A DNA stretch of 12,031 bases, from contig CABKMZ010000057.1 of NCBI GenBank assembly GCA_902373545.1, positions 1 through 12,031 on the forward strand. The letters are read 5' to 3'. Each line of letters opens with the position of its first letter. Positions within the stretch are counted from its first letter, which is position 1. Both the position numbers and the translations under genes were made by a program. Below, piece after piece: positions 1-5,046 of this stretch. The notes below the pieces were generated by a model. The model made no database searches and was not told where the DNA came from. It saw nothing but the letters and a program-made list of their open reading frames with translations. This stretch comes from an uncultured Actinomyces sp. GTDB lineage: Bacteria; Actinomycetota; Actinomycetes; Actinomycetales; Actinomycetaceae.

Positions 1-121
1 ACAGGTCAATCCGTGAAAATCCGCGATTCCGGACACACTTTTTGACCCTTAACCCGCATTTGTCAGCAAGACGCACAAGAACTACAACGGATCGCCAGCT
101 TTCGGGTATGCGGGCTTTGAG

Positions 122-151
122 GATGCCTCGTTCGCTCCTTGATGAGGCGTC
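122..151. other. Weak inverted repeat in the gene-free left edge
   Basis: Bases 122-129 (GATGCCTC) can pair with 144-151 (GAGGCGTC), eight pairs with one G-U, around a 14-nt loop. It lies about 100 nt past the stop of the minus-strand sirtuin gene, so it could be a distal terminator for that gene, but no U-rich tail is visible. Nothing else in 1-249 is recognisable: short open frames exist but show no family resemblance, and base composition is less GC-rich than in the genes. Confidence 0.25.
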
Positions 152-249
152 GCTTCAGGGAGAGGACATGAGAACCTGGCTAGGTGAACGACCTACACGT
201 AAGCGCGTCCTGTCCGAATGCGTACCCGGGGTGAGCTACTCGCTAACGC

Positions 250-999
250 TCAGATGGCCCCCTTCTCGCGCAACTCGGCCATAACTTGGTCGAACGTGCG
301 GGCGACCGGGTCGCGGACGATCAGGTCCGCGTGCGCGTCGGCCGAGGTCGGGGTGGCGTTCATGAGCACCAGGTGGTCCCCGGAGAAGTAGTTGATGAGG
401 CCCGCCGCCGGGTAGACCACGAGGGACGTGCCGGCCACGATCAGCGTGGACGCCCGCGCGATGGCAGACACGGCGGCCTCGATGACTCCCTGATCCAAGG
501 ATTCCCCGTACATGACGATGTCCGGGCGCATCTGCCCTCCGCATGACGGACATGCGGGCACGGGATCACCGTCGACTGTGACGGCCTCGCCCAGGGGTGC
601 GACCATTCCGCAGCCCGTGCACACGAGGCGCTCCCAGTTTCCGTGAAGCTCCCACACGGCGCGCGACCCGGCCCGCTGGTGCAGGCCGTCGATGTTCTGC
701 GTGACGACCGCATCCATCCGGCCCGCAGCTTCTAGCGACGCCAGGGCTTTGTGTGCACCGTTGGGCTCCACCGGGCGATAGATCTCGTGGAACCACTCCC
801 AGTACGCTTCGGGGTGTTTGGTGAAGAAGTCAATGCTCAGCACCGTCTCGAGGGGAATCTCGCGCTCCTGAAAGTAGAAGCCGTTCGCCCCGCGAAAATC
901 GGGGATTCCCGACTCGGTGGACACGCCCGCGCCGCCGAAAAACACGGTGGACGGGGAAGAAGCGATCCACTCCGCCAGGGTAGAAACATCGTTGTTCAT
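250..999 (-). CDS. cobB: NAD-dependent protein deacylase, sirtuin (Sir2/CobB family)
   Basis: Cytoplasmic class III lysine deacylase that transfers acyl groups from protein lysines to NAD+, releasing nicotinamide and O-acyl-ADP-ribose. The 249 residues match a compact bacterial sirtuin. The NAD-binding GAGVSTESGIPDFRG is at 23-37, TQNID at 100-104, the catalytic histidine is His119 in ELHG, and a zinc ribbon is formed by Cys127, Cys130, Cys150 and Cys153. RPDIVMYGE follows at 158-166 and the Rossmann GTSL at 190-193. The stretch with SIDFFTKHPEAYWEW at 55-69 resembles Thermotoga Sir2-like (class U) enzymes rather than E. coli CobB. The ATG start is set by GGAGG five bases upstream (minus strand, 1005-1009). 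It lies downstream of, and on the same strand as, pta-ackA, but 637 nt separates them, so co-transcription is unlikely. Function as a deacylase is well supported; acyl preference is not determined. Confidence 0.95.
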   Translation of the reverse strand: MNNDVSTLAEWIASSPSTVFFGGAGVSTESGIPDFRGANGFYFQEREIPLETVLSIDFFTKHPEAYWEWFHEIYRPVEPNGAHKALASLEAAGRMDAVVTQNIDGLHQRAGSRAVWELHGNWERLVCTGCGMVAPLGEAVTVDGDPVPACPSCGGQMRPDIVMYGESLDQGVIEAAVSAIARASTLIVAGTSLVVYPAAGLINYFSGDHLVLMNATPTSADAHADLIVRDPVARTFDQVMAELREKGAI

Positions 1000-1081
1000 G
1001 AGGGCCTCCTTGCTCGCGCTACATTCCCAGGATACGCCCGGAGCCCGCGCGCCCCTGGCTCACAGGACGAGTCATGTTGCT

Positions 1082-1118
1082 GGGAGCCCCTCCCGACATG
1101 AGGGGGCGCTCCCGACAT
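1082..1118. repeat. Imperfect 20-nt direct duplication
   Basis: GGGAGCCCCTCCCGACAT at 1082-1099 recurs as GGGGGCGCTCCCGACAT at 1102-1118, with a one-base length difference and two substitutions. The second copy runs directly into the first GGATAGG unit, so the 19-20-nt spacing of the neighbouring array is continued here with a different motif. Confidence 0.6.
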
Positions 1119-1219
1119 CTGGATAGGTTGCGTGCATCCGGATAGGTTATGGGCATCCGGATAGGTTATTAACCTATCCGGATATGTCGTTTCCTATCCA
1201 GATGCGCCGTTCCTATCCA
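1116..1219. repeat. Phased inverted repeat array (three forward and three reverse GGATAGG units)
   Basis: Forward units CATCTGGATAGGTT (1116-1129), CATCCGGATAGGTT (1135-1148) and CATCCGGATAGGTT (1154-1167) start every 19 nt. Reverse units follow: AACCTATCCGGAT (1171-1183), TTCCTATCCAGATG (1191-1204) and TTCCTATCCAC (1210-1220). The centre is an exact palindrome, 1155-1168 against 1170-1183 (14 pairs, one unpaired base at 1169), and the outer units pair about the same axis within one base. The array starts about 115 nt upstream of the sirtuin start codon. As DNA it looks like a multi-site operator or cruciform; as RNA it would fold into a long stem. The family is not recognised. Confidence 0.85.
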
Positions 1220-1250
1220 CAAGCAGCATCTGACAAGCAGGGGCGCGGAG

Positions 1251-1290
1251 CAACGCCCCGCACCTGGGCCCAACGCCCCGCACCTGGGCC
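1251..1290. repeat. Exact 20-bp tandem duplication
   Basis: CAACGCCCCGCACCTGGGCC at 1251-1270 is repeated without change at 1271-1290. A decayed third version, CAACGCTTCGCACCT, lies at 1335-1349. The first copy can also form a small stem with the preceding GGGGCG at 1240-1245 (partner CGCCCC at 1254-1259). An exact tandem copy suggests a recent slippage event. It is not coding in any frame I can support. Confidence 0.85.
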
Positions 1291-1374
1291 ACAACCGCCT
1301 TCGCGACCAATTCTCCCTATCCAGCACAGTGGCACAACGCTTCGCACCTAACGCTGTCTGCCTCTAACGCCGAA

Positions 1375-1405
1375 AGGCCGGGGCCCCACGGGGGAACCCC
1401 AGCCT
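1375..1405. repeat. GC hairpin, diverged copy of the ackA-distal hairpin
   Basis: AGGC (1375-1378) and GGGG (1380-1383) pair with CCCC (1397-1400) and GCCT (1402-1405). The sequence closely matches the hairpin at 1589-1623 (shared GGCCGGGGCCCCACG and GGGAACCCC), so the two are copies of one element about 215 nt apart. No U tract follows on either strand. Confidence 0.55.
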
Positions 1406-1463
1406 CGCCAACTTCGTCAATATAAGCGATGAGCATGTTCCTCCTCACTGAGAGACGCAAAGA

Positions 1464-1491
1464 CCCACGGCGCAACGTGTGCGCTCGTGGG
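1464..1491 (-). terminator. Terminator-like hairpin distal to ackA (minus strand)
   Basis: CCCACGGCGC (1464-1473) pairs with GCGC (1481-1484) and CGTGGG (1486-1491), with one bulged base and a 7-nt loop. Read on the minus strand it is followed by TCTTTGCG, a modest U-rich tail, so it could stop read-through from ackA about 145 nt after the ackA stop codon. Confidence 0.5.
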
Positions 1492-1588
1492 CCCGCGGAT
1501 TGGCACTCTGCGAGGACTTGCTCGCCGTTACCACTATTGATAGTAGCCGCCGTGTGGGGGTGAAGTCAATGCGCGCGACGGATACGCC

Positions 1589-1623
1589 CGAGGCCGGGGC
1601 CCCACGTGGGAACCCCGGCCTCG
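1589..1623 (-). terminator. Strong GC hairpin immediately after ackA
   Basis: CGAGGCCGGGG (1589-1599) and CCCCGGCCTCG (1613-1623) form an 11-bp perfect stem. The 13-nt loop itself contains the palindrome CCCACGTGGG (1601-1610). It begins 13 nt past the ackA stop. There is no U tract, so this is either a Rho-independent stop of the tail-less type or an RNA 3'-end stabiliser. Its sequence recurs elsewhere in the window (1375-1405, 2877-2890, 4909-4921). Confidence 0.6.
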
Positions 1624-1636
1624 CGCGAAAAACCGA

Positions 1637-2836
1637 TCAGGCGAAGGTCAGCGCCTGGCGGGCGATCGCCAGCTCCTCGTTGGTCGGGAAGACGTAGATC
1701 GTCACGGCCGAGTCGGCAGCGGAGACGACGCGCGGCTCGCCGGAGCGAACCTTGTTCGCCTCGACGTCGATCTTGACGCCGAAGGGAGCGAGGGCCTCGG
1801 CCAGCTCGCGGCGCACTGCTGCGTCGTTTTCGCCGATGCCGGCGGTGAAGGTGATGACGTCCAGGCCGCCCAGCTCAGCGGTGTAGGAACCCACGTACTT
1901 CAGCAGGCGGTTGATGTAGACGTCCATGGCGGTACGGGCGCGCTGCTGGGCCTCGGGGTCGTCATCGTTGTGGATCATGTCCCACACGGAGCGCATGTCG
2001 GACTCGCCCGTCATGCCCTTCATGCCGGACTTCTTGTTGAAAAGGGTGTCGACCTCGTCGACGCTCATGCCGGCCACGCGCTGCAGGTGGAACACGACGG
2101 CGGGATCGATGTCGCCGGTGCGGGTGCCCATCATGAGGCCCTCGAGGGGGGTCAGGCCCATGGACGTGTCGATCGGCTTGCCGTTCTTGACGGCCGACAC
2201 GGACGCGCCGTTACCCAGGTGCAGGACGATCTGCTTGAGGTCGTCGCGGCCTTCCAGCTTCGCGATCTCCTGGGAGACGAACTGGTGGGAGGTGCCGTGG
2301 GCGCCGTAGCGACGAACCGAGTACTTCTCGGCGGTCTCGGTCTCCAGGGCGTACAGGGCCGAGCGGTCCGGCAGCTGCTGGAAGAACGCGGTGTCGAAGA
2401 CGGCGACGTGGGGGACGTCGGGCATGAGCTGACGCGCCACGTCGATGCCCTTGAGGTGGGCGGGGTTGTGCAGGGGTGCCAGCGGGCACAGCTCTTCGAT
2501 GAGATCGCGGACCTCGTTGGTGATGAGGGCCGGGCCGTCGAAGTGGCGGCCGCCCTGAACGACGCGGTGGCCGACGGCGAGGATGCCGGCCTCGGCCAGG
2601 TTCGGGCCCTCCGTGTCGAAGAGGCGCAGGACCTCGCGCATGCCGACGGTGTGGTCGGGAACCGGGAGCTCTTCCTCGGTGACGGCGTCGCCGTGCACGT
2701 GCTTGATGAGGCCCATGGGGTCGCCGATGCGCTCGACGAGGCCCTTGGCGATAGCGTCGCCGGTCTCTGGGTCGACGAGCTGGTACTTGATGGAGGAGGA
2801 ACCGGAGTTAATAACGAGGACGGAGGACGAGGACAC
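1637..2836 (-). CDS. ackA: Acetate kinase
   Basis: Catalyses acetyl phosphate + ADP to acetate + ATP (reversible), the ATP-yielding second step of acetate overflow; cytoplasmic. The 399 residues match the normal family length. The N-terminal signature VINSGSSSIKYQL is at 8-20, HRVVQGG at 90-96, catalytic Asp148 in VFDTAF, GAHGTSH at 178-184, HLGNG at 206-210, the arginine-bearing MGTRTGDIDPA at 236-246, FTAGIGEN at 330-337, and the C-terminal TNEELAIA with its metal-binding glutamate near 387. The GTG start is chosen because AAAGG lies seven bases upstream and VSSSSVLVINSG begins where the family begins. An upstream in-frame start at 2902 would add 22 unrelated residues overlapping the intergenic hairpin. 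It follows pta after 96 nt, the usual pta-ackA order; a strong hairpin follows the stop. Confidence 0.97.
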   Translation of the reverse strand: MSSSSVLVINSGSSSIKYQLVDPETGDAIAKGLVERIGDPMGLIKHVHGDAVTEEELPVPDHTVGMREVLRLFDTEGPNLAEAGILAVGHRVVQGGRHFDGPALITNEVRDLIEELCPLAPLHNPAHLKGIDVARQLMPDVPHVAVFDTAFFQQLPDRSALYALETETAEKYSVRRYGAHGTSHQFVSQEIAKLEGRDDLKQIVLHLGNGASVSAVKNGKPIDTSMGLTPLEGLMMGTRTGDIDPAVVFHLQRVAGMSVDEVDTLFNKKSGMKGMTGESDMRSVWDMIHNDDDPEAQQRARTAMDVYINRLLKYVGSYTAELGGLDVITFTAGIGENDAAVRRELAEALAPFGVKIDVEANKVRSGEPRVVSAADSAVTIYVFPTNEELAIARQALTFA

Positions 2837-2881
2837 GCGTTCGCCTTTCGTGTTGGGGGGATGGGGAGGAAAAGTACGAGG

Positions 2882-2931
2882 CCGGGGCCCGGTTACCGTC
2901 AATAGTAACCGGACCCCGGGACCTGGGTCCC
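2882..2931 (-). terminator. Paired hairpins in the pta-ackA gap
   Basis: Bases 2882-2896 pair with 2905-2919 (15 pairs with one C-A mismatch, including GGTTAC/GTAACC around an 8-nt loop). Bases 2918-2923 (GGGACC) pair with 2926-2931 (GGTCCC). The two stems share bases 2918-2919, so the full forms compete. There is no clear U tail. The pair sits directly after the pta stop codon and before the ackA ribosome site. It may act as a partial terminator, an attenuator, or an RNA-processing barrier giving pta and ackA different expression levels. Confidence 0.55.
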
Positions 2932-2932
2932 G

Positions 2933-4411
2933 TCAGCCCTGGGCCTGGACGGCGGTCAGGGCGACGGTGTTGACGATGTCTTCGACGAGGGCGCCGCGCG
3001 ACAGGTCGTTGACGGGCTTGTTGAGGCCCTGCAGAACCGGGCCGACGGCGAGCGCGCCGGAGGAGCGCTGGACGGCCTTGTAGCCGATGTTTCCGGCTTC
3101 CAGGGAGGGGAAGACAAAAACGGTGGCCTTGCCAGCGACGTCGGAGCCGGGCAGCTTCTTGGAAGCGACGGCCGCATCGACGGCCGCGTCGAACTGGATG
3201 GGGCCTTCGATGGCCAGCTCGGGGGCCTTCTCGCGGGCGAGGCGGGTGGCTTCGACGACGGCGTCAACGTCCGGGCCGGCCCCGGAGGTGCCGGTCGAGT
3301 AGGAGAGCATGGCGACGCGCGGGGTGACGCCGAACTGTGCGGCGGTGCGCGCGGAGGTCACGGCGATGTCGGCGAGCTGCTCGGGCGTGGGGTTGGGGTT
3401 GACGGCGCAGTCGCCAAACGCCCACACGCGGTCCTTCATCGCCATGAGGAAGATGGAGGAAACGACGGAGACGCCGGGAGCGGTCTTGATGATCTGGAAG
3501 GAGGGAACGATCGTGTGCGCGGTCGTGTGGGCAGCGCCCGAGACCATGCCGTCGGCGTCACCCATGTGGACCATCATGGTGCCGAAGTAGGACACGTCGG
3601 TGACCTTCTCGCGGGCCTGCTCGAGGGTGACGCCCTTCTTGGCGCGCAGGCGCGCGAACTCCTCGGCGTAGCGCTCGCGGTAGGCGGGGTCGTCCACGGA
3701 GACGACCTGGGCGGCGCTCAGGTCGATGCCGAGCTCACCGGCGCGCTTGGCGACGTAGTCGGCGTCGCCGACGAAGGTGATGTCGGCGATGCCGGCGGCG
3801 AGGACCTGGGCGGCGGCCTGCAGGACGCGGTCGTCGTCGGGTTCGGGCAGGACGATGCGCTTGCGGTCGGCGCGGGCGCGCTCGATGAGGTCGGCCTGGA
3901 AGGCGAGCGGGGTCACGGCCGTGGGGGCGGCGGTCGCGCGCAGGGCGGCGGCTGCTTCCTCGCCGAGGGGGAGGGCGAGGACGGGCAGGTCGCAGGCGAC
4001 CTCGGGCGCGCCACCGGTCAGGACGACGGCGACGACGGAGGCGGCTGCGGCCTCGGCGCGCAGGCGGGCGGCGGCGATCTCATCGGCGAGCAGTTCGGCG
4101 CTGGCTCCCTCGGGGTCGAAGGCGAGGACGACACCGGCGCGGGTGGAGGCGGCCAGGTTCAGGTTCCAAGCGATGTGGTCGAAGGCGCGGTTCGAGGCCT
4201 CGCGGGCGGGGGCGATGAGCGCGTCGTCACCGGCGGCGCGCACAGCTTCGACGGCGGCGGGCAGAGCGGTGGCGGGGCGCAGGGCGGCGTCGGCGGCGCT
4301 GGTGCCGGCGAGGGCGTCAACGGTGGTGACGCCAAAAACGCGGGCAAGTTCTTCGGTGGCGAGGGCGGCTGCCTCCGACGAACCGGGGGCGACGACGATG
4401 AAACGAGACAC
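2933..4411 (-). CDS. pta: Phosphate acetyltransferase (short N-terminal domain form)
   Basis: Converts acetyl-CoA + phosphate to acetyl phosphate + CoA, feeding AckA; cytoplasmic. Residues ~172-492 are the complete PTA_PTB catalytic domain: RKRIVLPEPDDDRVL (183-197), DGMVSGAAHTTAHT (287-300), MLSYSTGTSGAGPDVD (368-383), GPIQFDAAVDA (403-413), FPSLEAGNIGYKAVQR (434-449) and PVNDLSRG (466-473). The first ~170 residues are Ala-rich and begin RFIVVAPGSS, resembling the start of the regulatory domain of long Pta proteins. E. coli Pta is about 714 residues and short forms such as Bacillus about 320, so this one is intermediate and apparently lacks a DRTGG segment. The GTG start is chosen because AAAGGAG lies eight bases upstream. 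An in-frame ATG at 4453 would add 14 residues and bury that site. It is probably the first gene of a pta-ackA operon. Confidence 0.95.
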   Translation of the reverse strand: MSRFIVVAPGSSEAAALATEELARVFGVTTVDALAGTSAADAALRPATALPAAVEAVRAAGDDALIAPAREASNRAFDHIAWNLNLAASTRAGVVLAFDPEGASAELLADEIAAARLRAEAAAASVVAVVLTGGAPEVACDLPVLALPLGEEAAAALRATAAPTAVTPLAFQADLIERARADRKRIVLPEPDDDRVLQAAAQVLAAGIADITFVGDADYVAKRAGELGIDLSAAQVVSVDDPAYRERYAEEFARLRAKKGVTLEQAREKVTDVSYFGTMMVHMGDADGMVSGAAHTTAHTIVPSFQIIKTAPGVSVVSSIFLMAMKDRVWAFGDCAVNPNPTPEQLADIAVTSARTAAQFGVTPRVAMLSYSTGTSGAGPDVDAVVEATRLAREKAPELAIEGPIQFDAAVDAAVASKKLPGSDVAGKATVFVFPSLEAGNIGYKAVQRSSGALAVGPVLQGLNKPVNDLSRGALVEDIVNTVALTAVQAQG

Positions 4412-4467
4412 TCGAAATACTCCTTTGGGACGAGAAGATATGCTGCGGCTCATAAGCCTTTCGTTCT

Positions 4468-4473
4468 ATCCTA
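4468..4473 (-). promoter_or_regulatory. Putative -10 element of the pta promoter
   Basis: On the minus strand TAGGAT lies 57 nt upstream of the pta GTG, within the short divergent region shared with the small membrane-protein gene. It matches the actinobacterial TAnnnT pattern. The -35 position 17 nt upstream (CACAAA) is poor, so this is only a candidate. Confidence 0.3.
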
Positions 4474-4574
4474 AACCCGCTCGCGTTCATTTTGTGGCAC
4501 TCTTTCGGGACGAGGCCTGGGCCGGGGTAGCGGGACCAGGGTGAACCGCGGGTGGATTGTGGCCGATCGTACGC

Positions 4575-4580
4575 TAGGGT
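4575..4580 (+). promoter_or_regulatory. Putative -10 element, possibly giving a leaderless mRNA
   Basis: TAGGGT at 4575-4580 ends seven bases before a GTG codon at 4588. In actinobacteria this spacing often places the transcription start on the initiation codon itself. TACGCT at 4570-4575 is an overlapping alternative. No good -35 hexamer is visible. Confidence 0.3.
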
Positions 4581-4587
4581 AGGGGAC

Positions 4588-4878
4588 GTGGAGAACGAGG
4601 AAAAGACCGTGCGCGCGCGACTGGGCGCGTTTCTCGGTGCTGCCCTGAGCGCTAGCGCAGTCCTCGGAGTTATTGCCCTTGCCGTGACGGATCACCGTCA
4701 TCGTGCCGTCATGCTGATGGTCGCAGTCCTTGTCGGAATGGGGATTGTGCGCCTGTGGACGCCCGGGCGACCGTGGTTCGCGTCACGCGGCCGACTCGCC
4801 GACGCGATCGTGTACGTGATCCTCGCCGCGATTATCTGGTATCTAGCTCCGTTCGTGTCCACGATGGCGGTTCGCTGA
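4588..4878 (+). CDS. Small integral membrane protein, DUF3017-like
   Basis: About 96 residues from the GTG at 4588, or 89 if translation begins at the GTG at 4609, which has GAGGA 7-8 bases upstream. Three hydrophobic stretches are visible, roughly residues 15-32, 38-52 and 70-90, separated by a basic DHRHR turn and a polar RLWTPGRPWFASRGRLAD loop, suggesting a three-helix inner-membrane protein. Length, topology and the RLWTPGRPWFASR loop fit actinobacterial DUF3017 proteins, whose function is unknown. In Streptomyces-type genomes these typically sit by folD and near mdh; no folD is present here. It is divergent from pta, with 176 nt between the start codons. Coding status is likely; the family assignment is from memory of the pattern. 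Confidence 0.65.
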   Translation: MENEEKTVRARLGAFLGAALSASAVLGVIALAVTDHRHRAVMLMVAVLVGMGIVRLWTPGRPWFASRGRLADAIVYVILAAIIWYLAPFVSTMAVR

Positions 4879-4894
4879 CGCGCGAGGGATCGTT

Positions 4895-4920
4895 GAGGCT
4901 CCAAGGCAAACCCCGGCCTC
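4895..4920 (+). terminator. Weak hairpin after the small membrane-protein gene
   Basis: GAGGCT (4895-4900) pairs with GGCCTC (4915-4920), one G-U, across a 14-nt loop. The right arm AACCCCGGCCTCG (4909-4921) is identical to the right arm of the ackA-distal hairpin at 1611-1623. There is no U tail, so termination is uncertain. Confidence 0.35.
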
Positions 4921-4945
4921 GTCAAGGATGAGAGATTCGAGGGGG

Positions 4946-4958
4946 ATGCGTCACGCAT
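4946..4958. promoter_or_regulatory. Inverted repeat upstream of the symporter gene (candidate operator)
   Basis: ATGCG TCA CGCAT is a perfect 5-3-5 inverted repeat 88 nt upstream of the symporter start, flanked by GGG (4943-4945) and CCC (4961-4963). A further GCATC follows at 4964-4968. It could bind a dimeric regulator. No matching promoter hexamers are clear. Confidence 0.3.
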
Positions 4959-5046
4959 ATCCCGCATCGTGGTTTCGAGTTCAAGTATTCGTAAAGGTCG
5001 GGCATGCTGTGGGTGACCCATCGTCCCTATTCTCAAGGTGAAACAC

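Larger units (their letters stand above)
1000..1588. other. Non-coding, repeat-rich intergenic region between sirtuin and ackA genes
   Basis: No convincing gene lies here. From the sirtuin end it holds: a short upstream region of the sirtuin gene (1000-1080); an imperfect 20-nt duplication (1082-1118); a phased inverted array built on GGATAGG (1116-1219); an exact 20-bp tandem duplication (1251-1290) with a decayed third copy (1335-1349); a GC hairpin (1375-1405); a terminator-like hairpin on the minus strand (1464-1491); and a stretch with small palindromes, including GCGAG/CTCGC at 1510-1525 and ACTAT/ATAGT at 1533-1544. Parts of 1110-1230 are clearly more AT-rich than the surrounding genes. 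Open frames crossing the region lack recognisable protein features. A small RNA gene cannot be excluded. Confidence 0.6.

Noticed and set aside
1..70. Possible edge of an insertion sequence at the left end
   Set aside because: The sequence around 25-50 has an IS-terminus look and there is a short repeat (AATCCGTGA, AATCCGCGA at 9-27), but no transposase fragment, matching inverted terminal repeat or target duplication can be shown.
42..284. Open frame of 80 codons on the plus strand
   Set aside because: No ribosome site, no family resemblance, and its 3' end runs antisense into the sirtuin gene; treated as chance.
1191..1221. DnaA-box-like sequence (CTATCCACA at 1213-1221) and related 9-mers
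   Set aside because: Only one copy is within one mismatch of TTATCCACA; the others have two or three, high-GC actinobacteria generally use a TTGTCCACA form, and no origin genes are nearby.
1082..1290. CRISPR array
   Set aside because: Repeats are short, in both orientations, and separated by about 5 nt rather than by unique spacers of constant length; no cas genes.
1410..1437. dif-like recombination site
   Set aside because: ACTTCGTCAAT resembles a XerC arm loosely, but the other half does not match a XerD arm and no inverted symmetry is present.
2836..2902. Longer ackA start at 2902
   Set aside because: The added 22 residues are encoded by the intergenic hairpin and a low-complexity stretch, while a ribosome site precedes the GTG at 2836.
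4411..4453. Longer pta start at 4453
   Set aside because: The extension covers the strong AAAGGAG site that serves the GTG at 4411, and adds residues not expected before RFIVVAPG.
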